Position numbers and translations under genes: made by a program
Shown: positions 10,587 to 21,500 of the stretch, piece after piece
Numbering within the stretch: position 1 is the first letter of the stretch
Layout: each line of letters opens with the position of its first letter
Notes under the pieces: model-generated
What the model was told of the DNA's origin: nothing
Seen by the model: only the letters and a program-made list of their open reading frames with translations
Databases searched by the model: none
Assembly (NCBI RefSeq): GCF_001761485.1
Contig: NC_090771.1
Span: 2,170,001-2,234,000, forward strand
DNA: 64,000 bases
Direction of reading: 5' to 3'
Source: Yarrowia lipolytica
Taxonomy: Eukaryota > Ascomycota > Dipodascomycetes > Dipodascales

Positions 10587-10979
10587 GGGATGAATATAAA
10601 AAAGGGGGATCTGAATGTATATAGTTGAATGATTTTATCATGTAAGGGATGTCGGCAACAGTACGTCTCCCCACGGTTTTCACGTACTTGTAGTGGCTCA
10701 CGTAGACACTATCTAGTGCTCTGTATACCTGAATCTGCTCACGTTGTACAACTGTTTGTCCATGTATCAAAAATAGAAAGCATTAATGTTTACTTTAGTG
10801 TGTAGCCAGAGGCTCGTGCTGGAGCTCTGCTCATGAGTCTGAAGCTCAGTACAGTATTCTTTTCAGACCCCCCATCTACTCATTAGAAATACCTCACTTC
10901 CAGCGTTAGAAACCGAAGTTCTTACGCCATTAGTCATTGTCCCATAGACATCCAATAAATAGCTCACTCTTTCTCATTA
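10587..10979. other. Convergent intergenic region
   Basis: 3' ends of RSM26 and the CENP-H-like gene face each other here. Nothing else is seen. Confidence 0.5.
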
Positions 10980-11687
10980 TTACCTGTTCAGCTCTCCTGC
11001 GCCAACAATCAGCTGAACCAAATCCTCGTCCTCACACCAATCGATCCCAGAGGCGGTGATCAGAGCTGTGAAAATCTCTGCCAGAACTCGTCGTTTGTTT
11101 TTGGTGTTGTGTAGCTTGGCCTCGAGCTCACTAATAGCCTGGTTGTTTTGATGACGGTCCGCGCTCTTGTCATTGGCCTTCTCAATCGACCGAACTATCG
11201 ACCGCTGCGTGTCCAGCGAAGCACGGTTCTCGCATATTAATACATCCAGCTGTTTGCGGAGACCAGTGACGACTATCAGGCTGTCAAGAAGGTCACGTGA
11301 TTTTTCGTCTCGCAGAGCCAGTAGTGGCAGGAGTGACGACTCGTGAAAAGTTGTTTCTCGTCCGTGGTGAATGGCATTGAGAATGCTTGAGGATGCAATG
11401 GAGTCGCGTGTGACGCGCCTTTGGACGTTCAAGCGCGTTTCCAGCTCCTTCACGCGACTTTTAAGCGTCTCAATGTTTGCTTCCCTCAAGTCCTCGGGAA
11501 GATCACTCACATCTGACTCTTTGACGGCTCGTTCCAGTGCCAGAGACTCGTAAAGATCGAGCTTCTCGAGGATTGTAGCATCGGTCTCGTTTAAAACTCT
11601 GTATGTGAGCTTCTCGAGCTGAGGGATACTGGTTTCATGCTTAGAAATGGCAGAAATGGTATCCAACGAACTTTGAGTGAGATTCAT
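10980..11687 (-). CDS. Coiled-coil protein, likely inner-kinetochore CENP-H (Fta3/Mcm16) homologue
   Basis: 235-aa, largely helical protein: heptad-rich segments near 60-90 (IETLKSRVKELETRLNVQRR) and 145-200, with no membrane segment. The C terminus reads IFTALITASGIDWCEDEDL then VQLIVGAGE. This resembles the diagnostic CENP-H ending (Leu-Ile, Ser, hydrophobic, Trp, acidic pair, Leu, Ile-Val) of animal CENP-H and fungal Fta3. CENP-H works with CENP-I/K in the CCAN, linking CENP-A chromatin to the outer kinetochore. The assignment rests on this tail motif plus length and coiled-coil layout, so it is likely but not certain. It could be another kinetochore or spindle coiled-coil protein. Divergent from VPS25. 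Confidence 0.6.
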   Translation of the reverse strand: MNLTQSSLDTISAISKHETSIPQLEKLTYRVLNETDATILEKLDLYESLALERAVKESDVSDLPEDLREANIETLKSRVKELETRLNVQRRVTRDSIASSSILNAIHHGRETTFHESSLLPLLALRDEKSRDLLDSLIVVTGLRKQLDVLICENRASLDTQRSIVRSIEKANDKSADRHQNNQAISELEAKLHNTKNKRRVLAEIFTALITASGIDWCEDEDLVQLIVGAGELNR

Positions 11688-12102
11688 GGGTATCTTTAGT
11701 TTTTGTCTTCGTTATGGCTAGAGAGTGGTTGCTTGTAAGTGGAGATGATGGAACTACTGTAAATAGGGTTCTGATGGATGGTGCGTGGACTGGGAACAAG
11801 CCACTCTACAGTATGTACTACTTGTAGTACAGCAGCTACTGTAGTAGCTTCAACAGAGAAGAAGCCTGTTGATGTAAGAAGAAACACTATATATTTGCTC
11901 GACGATTTTTCGTAGTTATAATCTCCTTATGGTTATGGTCTCACCGCGACTTGTATCTTTGATGCTTAACAAAAACCCTAGCAAAACTTCAGATCACGAA
12001 ACACTTCGCTGTAACCTTGTTGACAGTCCAACTGACCAGTCTTTCTGCACTGCACAACACCATCGCCAACGACACCTAGTTCACTACACATCCTCTGGCG
12101 CC
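11688..12102. other. Divergent promoter region, CENP-H-like gene / VPS25, with inverted repeats
   Basis: No gene is seen. Contains two adjacent small inverted repeats at 11815-11830 and 11835-11848. Confidence 0.5.
11815..11848. repeat. Two adjacent GTAC/GTAG inverted repeats
   Basis: GTACTAC-TT-GTAGTAC at 11815-11830 (7-bp arms, 2-nt loop), followed by GCTAC-TGTA-GTAGC at 11835-11848 (5-bp arms). They lie in the divergent promoter between the CENP-H-like gene and VPS25 and belong to the same word family seen upstream of many genes in this window. Confidence 0.85.
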
Positions 12103-12612
12103 ATGAACAGTGAAATATACAACTTCCCGCCATTTTTCACAAGACAGCCCAACGAAACCACGTGGCAGGCGCAGCTATCACATTGGAAGGACGTGATTTT
12201 GACCCACAGTCGGGAAACCAAACAGTGGAGGCTCAGCAACACAGACAGCATTTTCGAAAACAAAAAGATCCAGAGACGACTGAAACCGGATGTGATCCAG
12301 CTGGTTCTGTCAGATCTTGTGAGCAACAAAAAGGCCGACTGGGTCGACTCCAAGACGAAAACAGAGGTGTGGATCTGGTGGAGAAGCGCCGAGGAGTGGG
12401 CCACGCTGATTCTCGCATGGATCGATAGCACAGGCCAAAACGGATCCATTGTCACATTCTACGATATTGCCGGAGACGATAGTCCGGGAGTACCTGAGAT
12501 GGTGGGTATGGATTCCACCATGCTCCACAAGGTTTGCCAAGTGCTGGTTCACCAGGGCAAAGCTGCCGTCATGCGAGATGAAGATGGCAATGAGGTCGGT
12601 CTCAAGGTATAG
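12103..12612 (+). CDS. VPS25: ESCRT-II subunit Vps25
   Basis: Vps25 is present in two copies in the Y-shaped ESCRT-II complex (with Vps22 and Vps36). It binds ESCRT-III Vps20 on endosomes to sort ubiquitinated membrane cargo into multivesicular bodies. The 169-aa product shows the family's N-terminal signature: the NFPPFFTRQPNETTWQ motif, whose PPF segment contacts Vps22/Vps36, followed by WKDVILTHSR. Two winged-helix domains follow (about 10-95 and 96-169), with WVDSKTKTEVWIWWRSAEEW in the centre. Length fits the family (176-202). The ATG at 12103 (MNSEIYNFPPF) sits directly before the motif, and the upstream open frame to 11929 looks like leader. Confidence 0.93.
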   Translation: MNSEIYNFPPFFTRQPNETTWQAQLSHWKDVILTHSRETKQWRLSNTDSIFENKKIQRRLKPDVIQLVLSDLVSNKKADWVDSKTKTEVWIWWRSAEEWATLILAWIDSTGQNGSIVTFYDIAGDDSPGVPEMVGMDSTMLHKVCQVLVHQGKAAVMRDEDGNEVGLKV

Positions 12613-15508
12613 AAGTGGTTGGATTGGGCATTACGCATAATTAAAATGTATTTATTCTTGTTACCTAACTACGTACATACTCGTGCCTGTAGAAAGAAGG
12701 CAATTGAGTCTCCAATGTTGTCAGGACAGCAATAGAGAGCCTGCAACCACAGAGGATTGATGTGAAAGAGAAACTGATTTCAGCTCCCGTGTATGCATTA
12801 CAATAACGAGTACTTGTCATAACACATACAAGTACTGTATGTACTGCCCTTGTAATCTTTTATTATTGTGAAAGTATATCTTCTTGTTCTACAGAACAAG
12901 TACCGGAAGAAGTGGCTCTCATACATAGAAGAGTCTTTGTACATTAGAAGATGGACCCCATCTAAAGACAACCTAACCCTTCCCACTCCAAACACAGGGC
13001 CCCTCTTCTGGCTTATCTTTAGCTCCCTTACAACCAGCTACAGTTGTGTCTCCAAATAATATGCTGATCCAGGTCTGGTATTGTATGTACATACTTCATA
13101 CCACCGTTGGCTGATTAGCTGAACGTATCAGAGCCATCAATGGACCATTAGCCATGTGACCACGGTAGACTATTATGGCATCCGAAAATAGCGGTGTTTT
13201 ACAGTAGAATGAGTTGAATGTCTCATAATATAATCACCAATGTGATGCCCCTCATTCTCGTACACACTGCGAAACTGTTTTTTGTGATGTCTGATCCAGT
13301 CGGTGTCCTCGCCAAAGTAATTGATCCGAAGTAATACAAATCGCTGACTAATCACCCTCGTCCTTGGAGTCTTTTTTTTTTATCCGGAAACTGACTTGAC
13401 TTTCTGTTCACTTTCTACTCGGTGCTGCATCGGGGTGTTGCAGATTTCCTGCTGTTCTATCTTACTAAGCTTATATAGCCCCACGAGGATTAACTTTCGA
13501 TCCGTTTTATTCCGATATGCACCCCAGACTGTTTCCGGTCTAATCCGACCGTTAGAATGTGGGGGCATCGGCTGCTCGCAAATAACGATGCACCATGGGC
13601 CTTGATCTGCAGAATTTCGAGACACGTGGTTCAGCCATAGATTAACCCTCGGCTCTGGGCATTCCCTCACGGACCTATGTCGCTCTGCGCCCTCCTACCC
13701 CATTGGGTTAACGTTCTTGTGCGGGGAAGAAGGTCTCGATTAGGGGTTGCGTGGCTAAGCCCGACGTGTTCGAAGGTTGCAAACCTGGAGAGGAGGAGCA
13801 CAGGATACAATCCCCGAAGGTTATGTAATTGGGATGTGATTTTGCGTAATGAGCTGAGCTGTGGTGGGGGTTTGGCGGTGTCTGCACCACCTGACTCAGG
13901 TACAAAGTAGGTTATAATGTCCCAAAGCGATAATGACACGGAGTGTGCGAAATAGTGCGTCATGGGTGCGTGTTGGAAGGAAGGTCTGTAGGAGGTGTCT
14001 CCAGTGTCCAAAAGAGGATATCTACGCGACACCAGAGGAGTGCCCAAAATGAAACATGTCTGGTTTATGTTCTGATTTTGTTTCTGGCTCCTACTTAAGA
14101 CCTTGTACGTGCACTTACTCGTTAACCAGAGACTGTTACTCTCGCTGGTGTCAAAACTTTTTAGGGTGCAAACTTTCCATAAAGTTTAGTTACGCTTTGA
14201 ACTGGTACGGAATTATAAGTACGAGGTAGCTAATTCACATATGGACGTACGCCTCTGTAGGGTGGTGGTGGCAGCGGCACAGTAGCGGGAAGTAGGAGGT
14301 GGTTTATCACAAGTAATGTTACGCGATATTAGAGGTTTGTAAGTGGCTAATACTTGTGGTTGGCGCGAAAAACCGGACCCTCCCCGTGCGGGATTTACTG
14401 TAGCAATTAGGCACGTCAGGTTGGCCCCACCTGTGAGTCTTGGTGTTGAATCACCAGAATTATGGACATTCCATAATAACATCCGTCGGAGGTGTGAAAG
14501 AGGTGTTTTAAACGCCAGTAGAGATTGTGTAGGCCATTGTGAGGGTCCCGCGGATCTCTCTTTCGGATTGTGCCTCACAGACCCCTCAAGTTGTTCAGGT
14601 ATTTTTATATTCACCCTGCCATGTGTGCGGTGTGCCTCAAAGGACGTTCTCAAAAATGACCTACTTGTACCTGTACTGGTATTTGTATGCGCAAGATACC
14701 CCACAGTTGAGTGGTAAGCCCCAAAGTCTCGTAGATAGGTCGGACTGGTGGTAACGTACTCATACTTGAAAGAAATGTGAAAATATAAGCCACGGAGGGT
14801 CGGCCAAAGCCTCTACTTTCCTCTTGCAACACCGACTTTGCACTGCGTCTCTTCTGTCTCGGACCCACATTTTGACTTCGAAGACCCAAGCGTGCAGAGC
14901 ATAAGCACAAGAAGGACACCAGAACGAAGAAGCATCGGTTCAACCCAACCCACAAGCCCTGACTCATAGAGCGAGTTCACCTGTGATTCTGTGGTTGTTT
15001 TTTCTGTCTGTTCTTTTTGTGCGACACCTGCACAGTGTCTGTCACCTCAGTCCATCAAAGCGTCGGTGCCCCCTCCCACGTTCTCCGCACCAATACCACA
15101 CAGAGTTCTCCCTTTGGAGTCTGTCAGCCAGCGTAAGCATAAGTCTGTACAGTGATAAAATTCGCAATCCATATTATCCCATCAAACCTCACTGAACACG
15201 GCCCGAACGTGACCACATACACACACACACACAACCGTCCCCGATCAAACGCGACGACCCCAACACCACACGAATCTCCGTCCACACACACACAGAGGCG
15301 GTTTCCTTGCGCAAAAATAATCGTCCTTGTGGCGGACTCTGTTACACCGTCGATACATCATCAGCACCACACCAGACTACGCAACGCACTACACCACACG
15401 AGACAAGACACTCCACGGGCATCATAGCATCGCAATACGAGCATCACAGAGTCTTTCACTACACCACCTCTGTCACACCACACATAGGTCTCGTCACTCA
15501 TCCCTACC
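12613..15508. other. 2.9-kb intergenic region; no gene recognised; probably includes a long REG1 leader
   Basis: Stop codons interrupt all frames and no protein family or RNA gene was recognised. A TATAAG at 14784-14789 precedes about 700 bases that become poor in G and rich in C/A/T toward the REG1 ATG (14960-15508), including a CA repeat. This fits a long 5' leader. A 10-bp T run lies near 13372-13382 and a short hairpin AGGTT-GCA-AACCT at 13774-13786. Confidence 0.45.
15216..15233 (+). repeat. CA-type dinucleotide repeat in the REG1 leader region
   Basis: Short imperfect (AC)n run in the G-poor stretch about 280 bases before the REG1 ATG. Confidence 0.85.
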
Positions 15509-17710
15509 ATGGACAACTTTGCTTTGAAACGATCACGGTCCATGGGATTCGACGACTCCCATCGACCGGCTGAAATGATAAAGGAGCGAGAAGAAGAAGA
15601 GGCCAGGCTGGCGCTGGAACGAGCCTCTCTCAACAACACCAACAACACTGCCCCGACTACCCAAAGTAACGACCAGGCTTCGTCGATAAGCTCTGCAGAA
15701 GACGATACAGACACCCACGAAATCAGCTCTGTGTCGTCGCCTGAGCTGGAGGCCACAGACCCATCTAAATCCGCTGTGACCACCTCCGCAGAGCCTCCAG
15801 CGGCCCCGGTTCACGATGACTCGGACGTGCACTACGAGCCGTCGCGACACGTGGACTATCTGTCCCATGACTGGAAGGAGTCGGACATTTCGTCGTCGTG
15901 GCGCTATATTGTGCTGCGTCGAAAGGAGGTGGCCAACTCGGCCCGGCTGGAAAATGCGTCGTGGCGAACCTGGGCCAAGGCCAAATACAACCTGAAGACT
16001 GTGTCGCCCGAGAGTGTTAACTGGCTCAAGGACTACGACGTCACATGGCTGTACGGGCCCCTTTGCCGGACCTCTTCGCAGGCCAACATTTCCGGCGTTG
16101 GAGGAGCTGCTGCTGGAGATGCGACCCCGACCGCCTCTTCCGACAAGGAGGAGCAGGGAGCTACTGCGGGAGACACAAAGTCGATTCTCAAGAAACGAAG
16201 CGCAACAGAGATGATTCTGGCACTTCCACCAATGCGTCGGTCCAAGGACGACTCCGCGGTGACCCCCGCTGCAATTGCGGCTGCTGGAGACGACAAAGAC
16301 AAGGTGGTCAAGTCGTATTTCCGCCACCATCAGTACCGACAGAAGAACCCTTATGGCATGACTGATGAGGAGGTCGACACTCTGGCCGACAAGCTCAACG
16401 CCCAATACAAGCTGCCTCCCAAAAGCAAGTCCGCTGGAGAGGGTGAAGATGGTACCACTACACCCTCTTCGGTGACCCCCTCGGCCACACCTTCTAGAGA
16501 CGAGTTGGTGGCGCCTCCTCCCACTGCTAACAAGGATAATGTCTTGGAAGAAGACGAGGCTGCCACGCCTATTGCTACAGTGGCCCCTCCCCCCACGAAG
16601 CCCAAGCGTCGCATCCACTTCAACTCGGAGGTCCAGCAATGCATTTCTCTGGACTACGTATCATCTGACGAGGAAGACCAGTACGACTCGGATTCGGATT
16701 CTGACGATTCCGACTCGGACGAGCTCGACGAGGAGGACGACGAACCTGGTCTGTTTCTCATGGTGCGATCTTCGTCCTCGGCATCTATGCATCGACCCGA
16801 GTTGTCCGGTATGGCCCGGAACGAGCAGCCTGGTTCCGGTGGAAGAAGAGGCTCTAATGAAGACCTTTCAGACGACTCTGATAACGACGTTGAGACGGAC
16901 CCTCTCAAGGCAGTGCGAACAATTGCACCCATTCCTCCCACCTCGTTGAAGTATGCATATGACGAGGATCCCATGGATGCTGAGTGTAATGCCATTGCAA
17001 CCGTGCACTCCGCTGTGTCGCACAACAATTCGCGACGACGAGACTACGCACACTACGATTACAACTCAGTGTACCAAGCCCCAGTCAACAAGCATCAAGC
17101 CAATGAAAGCATCATCCCCAAGGCCCCATATATGGAGTCGCCTTCCAACTCGCTGACTCCTAGCCCCACAGGTTCTCCCGAGGGCTCTCCCAAACCAAAG
17201 TACATGGACATCTTGGAGCAGGTGCGACAGGCCCAGGCTGCTTTGGCAGCCCAACCCATAGAGGTTCGAACCCAGGAGACTGACAAGAACATTGTGGGTA
17301 CTGTTTCTGAGGTGGCAACGTTGGACGGACTGATTTCCGACTCGGATGATCACCATGATCATGATGAGCTCGCTGCTCTTCATGACCATTATTCTGATGA
17401 CGACAGCAAACCAACTGAGCTTGCTTCTGAAGCCTCTGAGCCTGCTGAGTCTTCCGAAACTTTCTCCAAGGGCGTGAGCTCTCCGAAACGGTCCATTGCC
17501 ACCACGGCAACCCCAACCACCAGTACGTCGACTGAAAATGTGTCTGGGCTGATTGACGAGAAGGAAGACCGACCAAAGGCGTTCCGAAGCCCTAGTACAG
17601 ACTCCACATCAAGCACGGGGTCGGGGTCCAGTGAGAAACGGTTGATTGACAAGGCCAAGGATATGGCCAGTAATCTGTGGGGCTGGGGATCTGCCAGCAG
17701 TGGCAACTAG
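15509..17710 (+). CDS. REG1: Reg1-like regulatory subunit of protein phosphatase 1 (glucose repression)
   Basis: Reg1 targets the PP1 catalytic subunit Glc7 to Snf1 kinase and keeps Snf1 dephosphorylated when glucose is present. The 733-aa protein is mostly disordered. Its one conserved block at about residues 113-185 (YLSHDWKESDISSSWRYIVL, then ASWRTWAKAKYNL and WLKDYDVTWLYGPL) is the PF08550 domain shared by Reg1/Reg2 and fungal relatives. Near 366-372 it has RRIHFNSEV, an RVxF-type PP1-docking motif in the same relative place as in yeast Reg1 (KHIHFN-like). An acidic Asp/Ser tract follows at about 385-412. Other parts are Ser/Thr/Pro-rich, consistent with heavy phosphorylation. The ATG at 15509 is the first in frame and sits after the long G-poor leader. 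Confidence 0.88.
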   Translation: MDNFALKRSRSMGFDDSHRPAEMIKEREEEEARLALERASLNNTNNTAPTTQSNDQASSISSAEDDTDTHEISSVSSPELEATDPSKSAVTTSAEPPAAPVHDDSDVHYEPSRHVDYLSHDWKESDISSSWRYIVLRRKEVANSARLENASWRTWAKAKYNLKTVSPESVNWLKDYDVTWLYGPLCRTSSQANISGVGGAAAGDATPTASSDKEEQGATAGDTKSILKKRSATEMILALPPMRRSKDDSAVTPAAIAAAGDDKDKVVKSYFRHHQYRQKNPYGMTDEEVDTLADKLNAQYKLPPKSKSAGEGEDGTTTPSSVTPSATPSRDELVAPPPTANKDNVLEEDEAATPIATVAPPPTKPKRRIHFNSEVQQCISLDYVSSDEEDQYDSDSDSDDSDSDELDEEDDEPGLFLMVRSSSSASMHRPELSGMARNEQPGSGGRRGSNEDLSDDSDNDVETDPLKAVRTIAPIPPTSLKYAYDEDPMDAECNAIATVHSAVSHNNSRRRDYAHYDYNSVYQAPVNKHQANESIIPKAPYMESPSNSLTPSPTGSPEGSPKPKYMDILEQVRQAQAALAAQPIEVRTQETDKNIVGTVSEVATLDGLISDSDDHHDHDELAALHDHYSDDDSKPTELASEASEPAESSETFSKGVSSPKRSIATTATPTTSTSTENVSGLIDEKEDRPKAFRSPSTDSTSSTGSGSSEKRLIDKAKDMASNLWGWGSASSGN

Positions 17711-18587
17711 CGCGGTTGAGAGAACCGGCGCAACGAATAGGGCGACATTTGAGTAGTCCTATAGTATTAATATCAGCATATGTATACAGTGGGAGGATAT
17801 CTGATAGATGCACATATGGATGTAGCTGGTGGCCTTGTAGCTGGCGGATGTTGAAGAACAGTATGTACAAGTATGTGCCGGTACAAGTAGATGAGTCGAC
17901 AATTGTCACAGAAAGGGGAAGCTGAGAAATACAGCGAGCATCGTACTTGTACAGTACAAGTACAATTAAAAACGAGGAGACATTGCCAACAATATGACTG
18001 CTAGAAACCAGTGATGCTCCTACCACTTACAACAGTTTTCTTCTTCATTTTTCATAGATTATTTAGCGCAATCTGCATAGCCACGAAGCCAGGTGGTACG
18101 AGTACAGTATGTACTCTAACTGACATGGTAGCTAATGCTGAGAAAGATATAAATAGCAATTGAACATCAACTCAACGCTGAATAACGCCATGGCCTTATT
18201 TGATCTGTTCAGATTACAGTACGCGTGTTTGTGTGTTCAGATGGAGCTAAGATGATCATTCCGAAAACTATATACCCAACACTGCACTGCAACAAGCTTA
18301 GATTTACTCGCGCGATATACAGGGGGATGGATAAGTAGTCGTAGAATAACGCCAATGTTTGTAAATATGTCCTAAAAAAGGTGTAAATCAAAATAAAAGA
18401 TTTCAGAAATCCATCACCGCTACTCGTATTGCCCCCATTTCCAGCCAATCGGCCCCCACAGGTCACCCCCGACAAGCCCAAACCCTGGACCAGGTTTGGA
18501 CAGTATGGTATGCATGCATAATGCCACCATCAAGGACAACACACACACCCCATACAAGGAGCCGTCACACGCCAGACAGATCACACC
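17711..18587. other. Intergenic: REG1 3' region and VPS54 promoter
   Basis: No gene is seen. It carries the near-palindrome at 17943-17963 and an isolated ACGCGT at 18221-18226, judged fortuitous. Confidence 0.5.
17943..17963. repeat. 21-bp near-perfect palindrome built from GTACTTGTAC and GTACAAGTAC
   Basis: GTACTTGTAC, a central A, then GTACAAGTAC: ten-base arms are exact reverse complements. This is the longest example of the GTAC-type words that recur in intergenic DNA of this window. Confidence 0.95.
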
Positions 18588-21500
18588 ATGTCCCGGCTAT
18601 CGGTGAGCAGTTCGCGGCAATCGCTGCAACTCGGCAGCGAAGACCTGGGTCCCAACGCCATTGGCTCTCTTGTAGAAGCCACCGAGGGCTACAAGCCGCC
18701 AACCATCAAGGACATTGAACAGGTCAAGCTGCCGTCCATTGCGCGAGTCAGCCAGCAAAAGTACAACGAGTACTTGCAGGAGGTCCAACAGGAGTACCGA
18801 CAGTATTGTCAGTTGAAACGGGGTGGATCGGACGTGCCTGGAGACGTCAACAGCAGTCTGGACTCAGTGCCTCAAGCCTTCTTTGAACCCGACTTTCGGC
18901 TAGACAATCAGCGTATTTTCGACACGGTCACCGAACACAAGACGGACGTGACCACATACAACATTTTGCAGGAAAAACTGAGCTACTACATCGACACGGT
19001 AGAAGTGAACCTGATTGAGGAAATCAGCAAGTCATCGGACTCGTTCTTCATGGCCATTGATGAGCTCAAACAGATCCACAGCGACACGGAGTCGGCCGTG
19101 GAGGTGGTGCGCGACCTAAGAACTCAGATGCAGACGCTGGACCAGATCCACGTCGAGAGAGGACTTCAGATGGTCCAGTTACAACAACAGTATGCTCAGG
19201 TGGAAGAACTCGAAAATGGAGTCACGCAGCTACAGGAAATTGTGCGACTGTTCCAAGAGGCCGAACGACTGTCGGAAGAACAACCACAGACAAACCTGCT
19301 GCCTTGTTTGGAACTGGTCGATTCTACGGATGCACTTATTCATGGTGACTCGGAGTATCTGGCGAGTACAACCGTCAAGATGAAGACCCCAATCTCCAAT
19401 CTCTCTCCTTTGACGGGTCTCAAACCCCTGCGGGATTCGCTGCTGTCTCTGCGTGTGAAGGTAGGTCATAAGATTGGTAAGCAGTTCACTCTGTTGCTGA
19501 TTGACGACTTACAGAGCCACGGACAAGCTGTCCCCACCGGAGACACAATTGTGCGACTAATGCAACAATTCAACCGACAGAGAAACAGAGCCAGCCCCCC
19601 GGAAGCAGTGAATACCTCTTTCAACGACGTGGATCCTGCATTCAGAGGTAAACTTGCATCTCTACTGAATCAGCTTCTCCGAGCAGGTCAGGTGCAGGAT
19701 GCCTTCAAGGCTTATCAGGACGCTATTGCGGACTATTCGCGAAGACTTATCAAACAGCACCTTCCATCTTCGACAGATACAAACTCCATGTCTTCCGGCC
19801 TATCAGGAGTCTCCGGCGTGTCTTCCGGCTCTGCGGCATCTCGTTCTGAGCGAGGAATGGCTTTGGCAGGCAAACTGCGGGCTCTTAGTGCCTCCGAGTT
19901 TGAAAACACGCTTGCTGAAATATACGCATCTCTCTCTGAATTTGTGCGACGACTTTTGACCCATCAGAAACTGCTTCTTGATCTGATTTCATCTCAGCCA
20001 GCCCTTCTTGAACAGTGTGGGGAACTGGCTTTTGGTCTCCGACAGGTCATTTCTGGAACGGTGGACAAACAGCTCGCATACATGACCAAGATTGTCAACG
20101 CCCGACGAGAACAGACTGCACAACTGCCATGTGACCTGTTTCTCAACTTCTACGCTCTCAACGGCATCTTTGTCCGAGAATGCGAGCAGTCTGTTGGCGT
20201 GGTTTCTAACCCTCTACAAACTACACTTGTGGGTCATCTCAAGCAGTTCATCCAAACGCTGTTTAACCGTGCCGATGAACATCTTCTCTCAGAGCTGGAA
20301 AAGGACAAATGGAAGGACACGGAAATCAGCGCACAAACACAACAGAAGGTGGATGATATCGTTGCCGCAGCAACTCAGGATCCTATCAAGTGGAAAGAGT
20401 TGCTCTTTGTCAATCTTATGGGCGGTACTCCCAACAATACAGATGTCCCCAAGGAAGGGAAAATGCGGCCCAAAAATGTGTTTGTCGAAGCAGCCTCCTT
20501 TATTATCCCCAACGGAACCACCCACTTGGTCGATGGACTAGTGGGTTTTCTCCAGCTCGTCGTCATCTTTCCTGGTCAGACTCCCGAACTTGTGGATGTC
20601 ATTACCTCGTTGATCAAGCGGTACAATGTGTCTGCTAATGAGCTAATTCTTCAAGCTGGGGCTACGAGAAGTGCAGCAAAGCTGGCGCATATTTCTGCCA
20701 AGAACCTGGCGCTAGTGTCCCAGTCTCTGGGATTCATCGTAACCCTCATTCCATACATGAGAGAGTACTGTCGACGTCATGTAACGTCGCAACAGATTCC
20801 TGCCCAGTTTGATCGGACCAAGCGCGACTTGCTTAAGCATCAGGACGACATTCATACCAAGCTCGTTTCCATCATGGTCGAGCGGATGGTCAACCACTCT
20901 CGTACTCTTCGGCGGATCGACTGGTCTAAGCCCGTCACAACCGCCAACGGAGTGCATGAGTACATGCAGCAGCTCATTAGTGACACTAACACCCTGTCCA
21001 AGAGTCTTAAAAAAGTTCTTGCCAGCGAAAACTACATTGTGAGTATCAGAAATCACACATTAACAGCGCTACATCAATAGTATTCTAACACAGCTAATCA
21101 TGTCCCAAGTGGTTGACAACTACAAGTCCAAACTACTCGAGGACTATGGCAACGCACACATCAAGACACAGGTAGAGAAGAACCACATGCTTGCTGATGC
21201 TCAGTTCTTTTCTGAACGCATTTCTCTGATCGATGGTTCAGGTAACGCTGGCACTGCTGTTCTGGAGTTCGTTCGAAGCATTGAGATTGTTACTCCCAAG
21301 GCCCCTGAGCCGGCTCCTGCTCCTCCCACCCCAGCTGAGCCTGCAGAGCCTGCCGAAGAATTCTTCTCTGCAGATATCAACTCCGATGGCGAGCATGAGG
21401 ATACCACCAGTCCAGTCAAGACTGAAGCTCCGCAGTCTGCTGCGAAGACCGCTGCTAAGGACGCCATCAATAGAGCCATTGCAGCAGAGACTCGTGAGAG

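Noticed and set aside
13752-13786. A-box-like TGGCTAAGCCCG followed by GTTCGA, a possible tRNA or Pol III RNA
   Set aside because: The boxes are only about 15 bp apart, no acceptor or T-stem forms, and no T run follows.
15533-16639. 368-codon open frame on the minus strand inside REG1
   Set aside because: Arg/Gly/Val-rich composition typical of an antisense frame; REG1 domain and PP1 motif lie on the plus strand.
18221-18226. ACGCGT between REG1 and VPS54
   Set aside because: Over 360 bp from VPS54, which is not an S-phase gene; expected by chance at this frequency.
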